From DALYJJ01 sp033763935 (GTDB lineage: Bacteria; Acidobacteriota; Terriglobia; Bryobacterales; Bryobacteraceae): a stretch of DNA of 64,000 nt. Below are positions 16,278 through 24,244 of the stretch, piece after piece (within the stretch, counting starts at the first letter, position 1; each line of letters opens with the position of its first letter). The translations under genes were made by a program, and so were the position numbers. Under the pieces are notes generated by a model, which was not told the origin of the DNA, did no database searches, and worked only from the letters and a program-made list of their open reading frames with translations. The stretch spans positions 85,821-149,820 of the forward strand of contig JANRJO010000104.1 in assembly GCA_033763935.1 (NCBI GenBank), written 5' to 3'.

Positions 16278-17662
16278 CACTGCACGAATTTGAAGAAACG
16301 TCCCCGGAGCTTCCGGCTGAGACTCTGGAACAGTTCCAGCGGGAAGGCGAGATGGTGGAGTTCGCCGACGCCGACGTCCTGTTCGAACAGGGGCAGGAGA
16401 ACTACCCCTGCTATGTGGTCCTGGAAGGCCGCGTCCGGATCACGAAACAGTTCAATGAGGAGCGCCGCGTGATGGGAGTCCACGGACGCGGGCACTTCAT
16501 CGGGGATCTCTCGATGGTCACCGGTGAACCCGCGCCCGCCACGGCGGAGGCAGTAGGGAGGGTAGTGGTTGTGCGTGTGGAAGTGGAGCGGTTCCGCGAA
16601 GTCTCCGCCCAGTGCACGGAGTTGGCCCAAAATGTTCTGACGACCATGGCCTCCCGCGCCCGGGACGTCGAATCTGAGACTCGCCAGCAGGAGAAGCTGT
16701 CGGCCCTCGGTAAGCTCGCTGCCGGTTTGGCGCACGAGTTGAACAACCCGGCGGCCGCCGCCCAGCGCTCCGCGCGCCAGCTTCAGGGCGTGGTGGCGAC
16801 AATCCTGAACGAGGCCATTCTCCATGACCGGCGCTTCGACCCTCGGCAGGCCGCGGCGCTGGTGGAGTGGCAGCGTCGCATCGGCTGCCTTGCGCAAGCG
16901 AGGCTGTCGCCGCTCGAACAGAGCGACCGCGAGGAGGAGTTCGCCCGATGGTTGGAAGACGCCGGGGTACCAAATGCCTGGGACCTTGCGCCGGACCTCG
17001 CCGCCGCGGGCGCGCGAGTGGAGGAAGTGCGTCCGCTGGCAGGCGACTTCCCGGGCGAGGCTCTCACCGCGGCGCTTCACTATCTGAGCGCCGGATGCCA
17101 GGCGCGCGAGCTCGCGGCGGATGTTGAAACCAGCACCTCCCGAATCGCGGAACTGGTCCGCGCAATGAAGGAATATTCCTACATGGACCAGGTGCCCTTT
17201 GGGCGCATCGACGTTCACAAAGGTATCGAAGCGACGCTCCGGTTATTTGCGCCGCGCCTGCGCGAAGGCGTGGAACTGGTGCGCGACTATGCGGCCGATC
17301 TCCCCACCATCTGCGCCTATGGCAACGAACTGAACCAGGTGTGGACGAACCTCCTCGACAACGCGCTCGACGCGATGGACGACAAAGGCACCCTTACCAT
17401 TCGCACGCGCCCTGACCATGACGGCGTGATCGTGGAAATCGTCGATACCGGCCGTGGCATTCCCGAGGAAATCCAGGAACGCATTTTCGAGCCGTTCTTC
17501 ACGACGAAGAGTGTTGGAGAGGGCACCGGTCTCGGCCTGGATATCAGTTACCGCATCGTAACCAAACGTCACGGCGGAACCATTCGCCTGACCTCGAAGC
17601 CCGGCGAAACCCGCTTCCAGGTCCGTCTTCCCGTCGAGCCGCCCAAGCAGGACGAACCCTAG
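16274..17662 (+). CDS. Histidine kinase with N-terminal cyclic-nucleotide-binding domain
   Basis: The 462-residue protein begins with a cNMP-binding domain (ADADVLFEQGQENYPCYVVL, EGRVRITKQF, then GHFIGDLSMVTGEPAPATAE as the phosphate-binding cassette), residues about 10-130. A HisKA segment follows with the phosphorylatable His154 in LAAGLAHELNNPAAAAQ, and a long insert precedes the HATPase domain (NELNQVWTNLLDNALDAM, VDTGRGIPEEIQERIFEPFF, GTGLGLDISYRIV). It has no membrane helix, so it is cytoplasmic. Its start overlaps the receiver-flavoprotein gene, which is the obvious partner. It shares a CTAG stop overlap with the convergent arginine decarboxylase gene. Confidence 0.9.
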   Translation: MTLHEFEETSPELPAETLEQFQREGEMVEFADADVLFEQGQENYPCYVVLEGRVRITKQFNEERRVMGVHGRGHFIGDLSMVTGEPAPATAEAVGRVVVVRVEVERFREVSAQCTELAQNVLTTMASRARDVESETRQQEKLSALGKLAAGLAHELNNPAAAAQRSARQLQGVVATILNEAILHDRRFDPRQAAALVEWQRRIGCLAQARLSPLEQSDREEEFARWLEDAGVPNAWDLAPDLAAAGARVEEVRPLAGDFPGEALTAALHYLSAGCQARELAADVETSTSRIAELVRAMKEYSYMDQVPFGRIDVHKGIEATLRLFAPRLREGVELVRDYAADLPTICAYGNELNQVWTNLLDNALDAMDDKGTLTIRTRPDHDGVIVEIVDTGRGIPEEIQERIFEPFFTTKSVGEGTGLGLDISYRIVTKRHGGTIRLTSKPGETRFQVRLPVEPPKQDEP

Positions 17663-19605
17663 CGCTCGTGCGCGTCTTCCAGATACGTGTAGCCGTACAT
17701 GCCGTCCTCGTAGAAGCGCAGCAGCCGCCCGGATTCCTCGTAGCCGATCTTGCCGTCACGTACCGCCGTCTCCACGTCGCGCCGAAACTTCTCAATCAGG
17801 TTGCGCGAGTTGAACTGCACGTAGTCGAGGACTTCCCGCACCGTGTCGCCGTTCACCACCGTATCCAGGATCACCTCTCCGTTCGGTCCCAGCGAAATGT
17901 GCACCGCGTTCGTATCGCCAAAAAGGTTGTGCAGATCGCCCAGGATCTCCTGGTAAGCTCCCACCAGGAACGCACCCAGGTAGTACTTCTCGCCGCCATA
18001 CGGATGCAGCGGCAGAGTCTTCTTCACGTCGCGGCGGTCAATGAACTGATCGACTTTGCCGTCCGAATCGCAGGAAATGTCTCCCAGTACAGCGTGCCGC
18101 GTCGGACGCTCGGCCAGCCGGTGAATCGGCATGATCGGGAACAGCTGCTTCACCGCCCACGAGTCCGGCATGCTCTGAAACAGCGAGAAGTTGCAGAAGT
18201 AGGTCTCCGAGAGCATGGAATCCAGGCCCTCCAGCTCCTCCGGAAAATACTCGAGCTCCTTCGCCATCCGTTGGATGCGGCGGCAGATCGCCCAGTAGAG
18301 GTTCTCCGCGATGCAGCGCTGCGCCAGCGGCAGGTAACCCAGGCTGAACAGGTTCAGCGCCGAATCCAGCGCCTGCTGCGCGTCGTGGAAGCTCTCCAGC
18401 AGGTTCTTGGTGCTGAGCCCGCGTGCGGTCTCCTGCAGGTCGATCAACGGCTGCTCCACGTCGTCGGGCAAGTCTGTCGGCACATCCTGCTCGCCGAATC
18501 CGCTCACGCCCAATACGTTGAACACCAGCACGCTGTGATAAGCCGCGATCGCGCGCCCGCTCTCCGTGACGATGGTCGGGTGCGGCACCTCCGCCTCGTC
18601 GCAGATGTTCTGCACGTGGTAGACGATGTCGTTGGCGTACTCCTGCAGCGTGTAGTTCACGCTCGACTCGAAGTCCGTCTGCGAGCCGTCGTAATCGATG
18701 CCCAGCCCGCCGCCCACGTCCATGTACTTCAACCCCGCGCCGGCGCGCTTCAACTCCACGTAAATCCGCGCGCACTCGATGACCGCGGCCTTGATCTGCC
18801 GGATATTCGTGATCTGGCTGCCCAGGTGGAAGTGCAGCAGCTGAACGCAGTCCTCCATCCCAAGCGACTTCAACTGGTCCAGCGCCTTCAGCGCCTCACT
18901 CACCGTCAGCCCGAACTTCGACCGGTAGCCGCCCGATGATTTCCACCGCCCGGAACCGCGGCTTGCCAGCTTCACCCGCAGCCCGATGTTCGGCCGCACG
19001 CCCACCCGCTGCGAGTGCCGAATGATCAAGTCGAGCTCCGTGTACTTCTCCACCACCGGAATGATCCTGCGCCCGATCTTCTGAGCGAGCATCACCATCT
19101 CAATGTATTCGTCGTCCTTAAAACCGTTGCAGATGATCGGCGTTTCGTTGTCCGCCACGCCCAGCACCGCCAGCAGTTCCGGCTTCGAACCCGCCTCCAG
19201 GCCAAACCCGTACGGACGCCCGTATTCAAATACTTCCTCGACCACCTGCCGCTGCTGGTTGACCTTGATCGGGTAAACGCAGATGTAATTGCCTTTGTAG
19301 TTGTGCTCGGCGATCGACGCCTGAAACGCGTCGTGCATCTCGCCCAGCCGGTGCTTCAGGATCTCCGCGAAGCGGATCAGAATCGGCAGGTTGATGCCGC
19401 GCAGAACCAGGCTGTCGACGAGGTTCTTCAGGTCCACCCGACGGTTTGGCTCTTTGCTCGGATGCACCCACAAATGGCCGTTCTCGCCCACCGAGAAGTA
19501 GCCCTTGCCCCAGGCGGCGACGTCGTACAGCTCTGCCGCGTCGGTCGTCGTCCACCGCTCCGTCGGTTCGTAAACCTGCGTGCCTTCGGTCAGTCGTAGG
19601 TTCAA
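17659..19605 (-). CDS. speA: Biosynthetic arginine decarboxylase
   Basis: This PLP-dependent fold-III decarboxylase converts arginine to agmatine for polyamine synthesis. The N-terminal barrel includes DVAAWGKGYFSVGENGHLWV, the PLP-lysine region CVYPIKVNQQRQVVEEV, and the glycine-rich phosphate site YMDVGGGLGIDYDGS. The C-terminal beta domain carries SDGKVDQFI and GAYQEILGDLHNLFGDTNAV, characteristic of SpeA. I start at TTG 19605, because GGAGGGG lies 9 bases upstream and this matches the normal N-terminus; reading from farther upstream would run into the divergent SDR gene. The product is 648 residues, close to E. coli SpeA. No agmatinase gene is visible in the window. Confidence 0.92.
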   Translation of the reverse strand: MNLRLTEGTQVYEPTERWTTTDAAELYDVAAWGKGYFSVGENGHLWVHPSKEPNRRVDLKNLVDSLVLRGINLPILIRFAEILKHRLGEMHDAFQASIAEHNYKGNYICVYPIKVNQQRQVVEEVFEYGRPYGFGLEAGSKPELLAVLGVADNETPIICNGFKDDEYIEMVMLAQKIGRRIIPVVEKYTELDLIIRHSQRVGVRPNIGLRVKLASRGSGRWKSSGGYRSKFGLTVSEALKALDQLKSLGMEDCVQLLHFHLGSQITNIRQIKAAVIECARIYVELKRAGAGLKYMDVGGGLGIDYDGSQTDFESSVNYTLQEYANDIVYHVQNICDEAEVPHPTIVTESGRAIAAYHSVLVFNVLGVSGFGEQDVPTDLPDDVEQPLIDLQETARGLSTKNLLESFHDAQQALDSALNLFSLGYLPLAQRCIAENLYWAICRRIQRMAKELEYFPEELEGLDSMLSETYFCNFSLFQSMPDSWAVKQLFPIMPIHRLAERPTRHAVLGDISCDSDGKVDQFIDRRDVKKTLPLHPYGGEKYYLGAFLVGAYQEILGDLHNLFGDTNAVHISLGPNGEVILDTVVNGDTVREVLDYVQFNSRNLIEKFRRDVETAVRDGKIGYEESGRLLRFYEDGMYGYTYLEDAHER

Positions 19606-19705
19606 CTCAGAATGCCCCTCCGTGGAAATTCCAGTGTCCAATGAAAAGACGGAAGGGGGCAACAATAAATTTCGATTGCTTTCACCCCGAGATACAATCG
19701 TCGCC

Positions 19706-20479
19706 ATGTCCGGACTGCTTTCGGGAATGACCGCGCTGGTGACGGGCGCGAGCAAGGGCGTCGGGAAGGGAATCGCGCTCGAACTCGGCCGCCACGGATG
19801 TGACATTGCCGTGAATTACAACTCCGACCGCCGCGGCGCCGAAGCCACCGTCGCCGAGCTCTGCGGCATGGGCCGGCGTGCGTTCGCCGTACAGGCGAGC
19901 GTCGCCTCCTCCGCCGACATCGCGCGTATGTTCGGCGAGGTCTCCGCTCAGTTCCCGAAGCTCGATGTTCTGGTCAACAACGCCGGCGTTCAAACCTGGA
20001 AGCCGCTGCTCGAACTGACTGAGGCGGAGTGGGATCGCGTCCTCGATACCAACCTCAAAGGAACGTTCCTGTGTACGCAGCAGGCGGCGCGCCGCATGAA
20101 GGACTCGGGCGGCGGCCGCATCGTCAATATCGGCTCCGGCTGCAACAAAGTACCGTTCCCGAACCTCGTCGATTACACGGCAAGCAAAGGCGGCATCGAA
20201 CAGCTCACCAAGGTCGCTGCCGTGGAACTCGGCAAGTACGGCATCACCGTCAACTGCGTCGCGCCCGGCGCCATCGAAATCGAGCGCACCAAGGAAGAAG
20301 CGGGCGACTACGCCGGCACCTGGGCCTCCCGCACCCCGCTCGGCCGCGTCGGCACCCCGCTCGATGTCGCTCGCGCCGTGGTCTTCTTCGCCGGGCCCCA
20401 GGGCGACTTCGTCACCGGCCAAACCCTCTGGGTGGACGGCGGCTTGTTTACCAAGCCCCAGTGGCCGTACGACGAGTAG
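19706..20479 (+). CDS. SDR-family oxidoreductase
   Basis: This 257-residue classical short-chain dehydrogenase has the cofactor motif TGASKGVG at 13-20, the NNAG motif in LDVLVNNAGVQTW, a catalytic Ser in IVNIGSGCNK, and the YxxxK pair in DYTASKGGIEQL. NYNSDRRGAE after beta-2 suggests NADP(H) preference. The C-terminus (GPQGDFVTGQTLWVDGG) matches 3-oxoacyl-ACP reductase/glucose dehydrogenase-like proteins, so the substrate remains open. The ATG at 19706 is preferred because an upstream ATG would read through the speA 5' region. It is divergent from speA and precedes the PadR unit. Confidence 0.88.
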   Translation: MSGLLSGMTALVTGASKGVGKGIALELGRHGCDIAVNYNSDRRGAEATVAELCGMGRRAFAVQASVASSADIARMFGEVSAQFPKLDVLVNNAGVQTWKPLLELTEAEWDRVLDTNLKGTFLCTQQAARRMKDSGGGRIVNIGSGCNKVPFPNLVDYTASKGGIEQLTKVAAVELGKYGITVNCVAPGAIEIERTKEEAGDYAGTWASRTPLGRVGTPLDVARAVVFFAGPQGDFVTGQTLWVDGGLFTKPQWPYDE

Positions 20480-20486
20480 TATAGAC

Positions 20487-20500
20487 ATTCGATATCGAAT
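20487..20500. promoter_or_regulatory. Perfect 14-bp palindrome, candidate PadR operator
   Basis: ATTCGATATCGAAT is a perfect inverted repeat located 18 bases before the padR ATG and directly after a TATAGA hexamer (20480-20485). PadR proteins usually autoregulate by binding such palindromes between their -10 region and start codon, so this is the likely operator for the padR-permease operon. Confidence 0.6.
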
Positions 20501-20518
20501 CGCGATAGCATACCCGGA

Positions 20519-20848
20519 ATGGGGAAACCTGCGGAGCTGCTCCAAGGCACGCTCGATCTACTCATCCTGCGAACGCTCTCCCTTCAGCCGCTCCACGGCG
20601 TGGGCGTCGCCGACCGTCTGAAACAGATCACAACGGGCGTGTTCGACGTCAAACCCGGATCGCTCTTCCCCGCGCTACACCGCCTGGAAGCCAAGGGTTG
20701 GATCGAAGGCGACTGGGGAGCAACGGAGGGCGGCCGCCGCGCCCGCTTCTACACGCTGACGGCCGAAGGCCGCAAACAATTGTCGAACGAGACTCGCGAA
20801 TGGCGGCGCATTTCCGGCGCCGTGGAACGCGTTCTGCTTGCGGAGTGA
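20519..20848 (+). CDS. PadR-family transcriptional regulator
   Basis: This 109-residue winged-helix repressor opens with ELLQGTLDLLILRTLSLQPL, the first helix of the PadR fold, then the recognition region TGVFDVKPGSLFPALHRLEA and wing residues (GGRRARFYTLTAEGRKQL). The C-terminal helix is short, as in the PadR-s1 subfamily that accompanies orphan ABC permeases in Acidobacteriota. It is co-transcribed with the permease gene after 3 bases. A perfect palindrome upstream is a plausible autoregulatory site. Confidence 0.93.
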   Translation: MGKPAELLQGTLDLLILRTLSLQPLHGVGVADRLKQITTGVFDVKPGSLFPALHRLEAKGWIEGDWGATEGGRRARFYTLTAEGRKQLSNETREWRRISGAVERVLLAE

Positions 20849-20851
20849 ACC

Positions 20852-23506
20852 ATGCGGTACCTACGAGAGGTCATGCGGCTGTTGTTCCGAAAGTCGCGCA
20901 TCGAAGCATCGCTGGAGGAAGAACTGCGCTCGGCTCAGGACCTCCTCGCGGAGCGCTACGCCGCGAACGGTTTGCCGCCCGAACAGGCCACGCGCCGTGC
21001 GCGAATGGACCTCGAGGGCCCGGAGCAGACCAAGGAGCGCGTGCGCGATGTGCGGCCTGGCGCGCTTCTCGAAAGCTTCCTGCAGGACGTGCGCCTGGCG
21101 TTTCGATCCATGCGCCGCGAACCGGCCTTCGCCGGCGTAGCCATCCTGACTCTTGCCCTCGGTATGGGCGTCAACACGGCCGCGTTCGGTGTTCTTCATT
21201 CGGTGGTCCTCGACCCTCTCCCCTATCGGGAACCCGACAGGATCTCCCTCATCTGGTGCTCCTTTCGGCAGATGGGCGCCCCGCGCGCTCCCGGCTCCGG
21301 CCCCATGCTGAAGGAGGTGGAGCGCCAGACAACCGCGTTCTCATCGGTCGCCGGAATCTGGGTGGGCAACGCCACCATCCAAGGCGACCCCGAACCGGAG
21401 CAGGTGAAGCAGGCCCTGGTCACCTGGAATTTCTTCGACGCGCTCGGCGCCGCGCCGTCCATCGGCCGTGCCTTCGCCGCCGCGGACGAGAACGCAGGGC
21501 CCCCCAAGACGGCTGTCATCAGCGATGGCCTCTGGCGCCGCCGCTTCGGCGGCGACCCCGCAATACTGGGGAAACCCCTCCGCCTCGGCCGAAACACGCT
21601 CACGATCATCGGCGTCATGCCGCCCGCCTTTCGCCTGCACTTTCCTCCCGATGCGAACGTGCCCGCCGAGCCGCAGATCTTCGTTCCGTTTTCAAAGGGA
21701 CTGGAGTCGGCGCCGAAGGACCTGTACTACATTCGTCTCCTTGGCCGCATTAAGACGGGCCAATCTCTCGCCCAGGCCCAGTCCGACCTCGATGCCGTCG
21801 CCGCCCGCCTTCGAGAAGGGCACACCGAGTACGCGGCCGAGAACCTGACCTTCACGGCCGCGCCGCTACAAGGCGACTCGGTCCGCGAGGTCCGTCCCGC
21901 GCTGCTCGCTCTGATGGCAGGGGCGGCGTTCGTGCTTCTGATCGCCTCGGTGAACGTCGCGAATCTCCTGCTCTCCCGGGGCGCCGCGCGTCGCCGGGAG
22001 ATGGCCGTTCGCCTCTCCATCGGCGCCTCGCGGGGACGCATTGTGCGGCAACTGCTGGCCGAAAGCCTCGCGCTCGCCTCCGTCGCCGCCATCGGCGCTC
22101 TCGCCCTCGGCTGGGCCGCGGTGAAACTCGTGCAGGCCATGCGCCCCGATACGCTCGCCCGCCTCGACGGCGCGCGCCTCGATCCGGCTATCCTCGCCTT
22201 CACCGCGGCGGTCGCGATACTCACCGCCGTTCTCTTCGGCGTGTCGCCCGCCGCCGAGGCCGCCCGCATCGATCTCGCTAGTTCGCTGAAAGACGGCGCT
22301 CGATCGACGGGTGGAACTCGCCGCAGACGCTTGCGGGAAGGGCTTGTGATCGCCGAGGTTACCCTCTGCTATGTGCTGCTGACCTGCGCCACGCTTGCTA
22401 TCCTCACCTTCTTCCACTTGCAAAAATCCAGCCCGGGCTTCGATCCCCAGGGCGTGCTGACGTTTGAGATTCAGCCCGGCTCAGGTCCCCCGGAGGGGAA
22501 GGTGAACTTCGTCCGCGAACTCGAGCGCCGGTTGGCCGCGCTGCCGGGAGTAACGGCCGCGGGCGCCGTCTCACACTTGCCGCTCGACGACTATCCAAAC
22601 TGGTACAGCCCCTACGTGCCCGACGGCATCGCGCCCGAAAAGGCCCGTGGCCTCCTCGCCGACCAGCGCGCCGTCACGCCCGGCTATTTTCGGGCCATGG
22701 GCGCCACACTCAAGGCCGGCCGCCTCTTTGACGATAACGACCGCGCAGCCACCGCGGGCGTAGTCATTGTGGACGACGTGCTGGCCGCCTCCACCTGGCC
22801 CGGCGAAAGCGCCATCGGCAAACGCCTGCAGGTGGAGCGCTACCACGGTGCAGGCTTTGAGACTGCGAAGGTCACCGTTGCCGGCGTTGTCGAGCACCTG
22901 CGCCACCACTCGCTAACCAGGCAGCTACGCGGTCAGATCTACATCCCCTACCCGCAGAGCCCGCGGGAGCACTTGAGCTTCGCGTTGCGTACCCCGGGCG
23001 ACCCGCTGGCGCTCGCCGCCCCTGCCCGCTCCGTCCTCCACTCGCTCAATAAAGATATGGCGATCGCGAAGGTGAGGACCATGACCAGTTACGTTAGCCG
23101 CGCTCAGGGACCGGTGAACCTGAACGCCGTCGTCGCCGCCATCGTTGGCGTCCTGGGCTTGCTCCTCGCGGCGATCGGCGTCTACAGCGTCATCGCCTAC
23201 TCCGTCGTGCAGCGGGAGAAGGAACTGGGCGTCCGCATGGCGCTTGGCGCCGAGCCCCGCGACGTCCTCCGCCTGGTGCTCCGCAAAGGGTTGGCACTAG
23301 CCGGCCTCGGCATTGCTCTGGGCGTCGCTGGGGCGCTCGTACTGGCGCGCCTGCTCGAGTCGATCCTGTTCGGCGTCACACCGTTCCACTGGCCCACGTA
23401 CCTGTGGGCGGCCGCCGTCATCGCCGCCGCCGCCCTTGCGGCCTGTTGGTTGCCGGCGGCCAGGGCCTCACGGGGGTCTGTTCTCACCGCCCTTCGACTC
23501 GAATGA
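20852..23506 (+). CDS. MacB-like ABC transporter permease, acidobacterial orphan type
   Basis: This 884-residue protein has two FtsX-type permease halves. A short cytoplasmic lead (RLLFRKSRIEASLEEELRSA) precedes the first membrane helix (FAGVAILTLALGMGVNTAAF), then a MacB periplasmic core domain, three helices around residues 350-480 and a second periplasmic domain. The last helices (VVAAIVGVLGLLLAAIGVYS, LAGLGIALGVAGALVLARLL) close the repeat. No ATP-binding domain gene lies next to it, which is the reason such permeases are called orphan (ADOP family). The substrate is unknown. PadR regulates most relatives in Acidobacteriota. Confidence 0.92.
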   Translation: MRYLREVMRLLFRKSRIEASLEEELRSAQDLLAERYAANGLPPEQATRRARMDLEGPEQTKERVRDVRPGALLESFLQDVRLAFRSMRREPAFAGVAILTLALGMGVNTAAFGVLHSVVLDPLPYREPDRISLIWCSFRQMGAPRAPGSGPMLKEVERQTTAFSSVAGIWVGNATIQGDPEPEQVKQALVTWNFFDALGAAPSIGRAFAAADENAGPPKTAVISDGLWRRRFGGDPAILGKPLRLGRNTLTIIGVMPPAFRLHFPPDANVPAEPQIFVPFSKGLESAPKDLYYIRLLGRIKTGQSLAQAQSDLDAVAARLREGHTEYAAENLTFTAAPLQGDSVREVRPALLALMAGAAFVLLIASVNVANLLLSRGAARRREMAVRLSIGASRGRIVRQLLAESLALASVAAIGALALGWAAVKLVQAMRPDTLARLDGARLDPAILAFTAAVAILTAVLFGVSPAAEAARIDLASSLKDGARSTGGTRRRRLREGLVIAEVTLCYVLLTCATLAILTFFHLQKSSPGFDPQGVLTFEIQPGSGPPEGKVNFVRELERRLAALPGVTAAGAVSHLPLDDYPNWYSPYVPDGIAPEKARGLLADQRAVTPGYFRAMGATLKAGRLFDDNDRAATAGVVIVDDVLAASTWPGESAIGKRLQVERYHGAGFETAKVTVAGVVEHLRHHSLTRQLRGQIYIPYPQSPREHLSFALRTPGDPLALAAPARSVLHSLNKDMAIAKVRTMTSYVSRAQGPVNLNAVVAAIVGVLGLLLAAIGVYSVIAYSVVQREKELGVRMALGAEPRDVLRLVLRKGLALAGLGIALGVAGALVLARLLESILFGVTPFHWPTYLWAAAVIAAAALAACWLPAARASRGSVLTALRLE

Positions 23507-23535
23507 CTGGCGCGTCCGGCCCGGTACTTTCCCGT

Positions 23536-23565
23536 GTGCAATCCGTCGCGGCCCTATGCTATAGA
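23536..23565 (+). promoter_or_regulatory. Candidate sigma-70 promoter of the ferredoxin gene
   Basis: GTGCAA (23536-23541) and TATAGA (23560-23565) are separated by 18 bases, with TG one base upstream of the -10 (extended -10 type). The transcript would start near 23572, leaving about 30 bases before the ferredoxin ATG. Confidence 0.45.
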
Positions 23566-23600
23566 TGGTTGCTTAACCCTGTTCGAAAGCGAGGCGTGCC

Positions 23601-23861
23601 ATGGCTTACGTGATTGCAGAACCTTGTATCGGTACAAAGGACACCGCGTGCGTTGACGCGTGTCCCGTGGATTGCATCCACCCGAAAAAGGACGATCCGA
23701 AGCACGAGGGCGAAGAGATGCTCTACATTGATCCCGTAGAGTGCATCGATTGCGGCGCGTGCGTGCCCGTATGCCCCGTCTCGGCCATCTTCGCGCTCGA
23801 TGATCTGCCCGAGAAGTGGTCCGAGTTCGCCCAGCGTAACGCCGTCTACTTCGGCCGCTAG
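23601..23861 (+). CDS. fdxA: 7Fe-type ferredoxin
   Basis: The 86-residue electron carrier has two cluster sites. In the first, Cys9, Cys17, Cys21 and Cys25 are present, but position 12 is Thr where a 4Fe-4S ligand would be, which is the pattern of 3Fe-4S sites in Azotobacter-type FdI. The second site is CIDCGACVPVCP, a normal 4Fe-4S motif. It is probably a one- or two-electron partner of enzymes such as the 2-oxoacid:ferredoxin oxidoreductase of this window. It shares a CTAG stop overlap with the convergent queD gene. Confidence 0.92.
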   Translation: MAYVIAEPCIGTKDTACVDACPVDCIHPKKDDPKHEGEEMLYIDPVECIDCGACVPVCPVSAIFALDDLPEKWSEFAQRNAVYFGR

Positions 23862-24244
23862 TTCGCGTCTCGATAGGTCGCGAACGTCACGTCGGTTTCC
23901 CAAACGGTGACCTCCGCCAGCCGCACTTGGTTCGTCCGGGGCCCCTCCCCCAGCCGTTTGACCAGTTCGTCGTGAAAATAGCGGGCGATGTTCTCCGCCG
24001 AGGGATTGAGCGTGACGAACGGCTCAATGTCATTCAGGAATACGTGATCCACCCTCGCGATCAACGCGCGCAGGTGCCGCTTCACCTCCGCGAAATCCAC
24101 CAGCAGTCCCGCGTCGTCCAACTCCTCGCCTCGGTACAGTACGCGGATGCGATAGTTGTGCCCGTGCACGTTCTCGCACTTGCCGTGGTAATTGCGCAGC
24201 GCGTGACCCGCCGCGAACGTCTCTTCCACTGCGACTTCAAACAT
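23858..24244 (-). CDS. queD: 6-carboxytetrahydropterin synthase/6-pyruvoyl-tetrahydropterin synthase family protein
   Basis: QueD converts dihydroneopterin triphosphate to 6-carboxy-tetrahydropterin in queuosine precursor synthesis. The 128 residues show the zinc ligands in FAAGHALRNY and VHGHNY, and the catalytic Cys in HGKCENVHGH. LVDFAEVKRHL and DHVFLND contain the active-site Asp and His, and PSAENIARYF is the conserved loop. I chose ATG 24244 because the extra upstream residues are non-conserved. The ATG overlaps the stop of the helicase gene by eight bases. The other queuosine genes are not in the window. Confidence 0.9.
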   Translation of the reverse strand: MFEVAVEETFAAGHALRNYHGKCENVHGHNYRIRVLYRGEELDDAGLLVDFAEVKRHLRALIARVDHVFLNDIEPFVTLNPSAENIARYFHDELVKRLGEGPRTNQVRLAEVTVWETDVTFATYRDAN

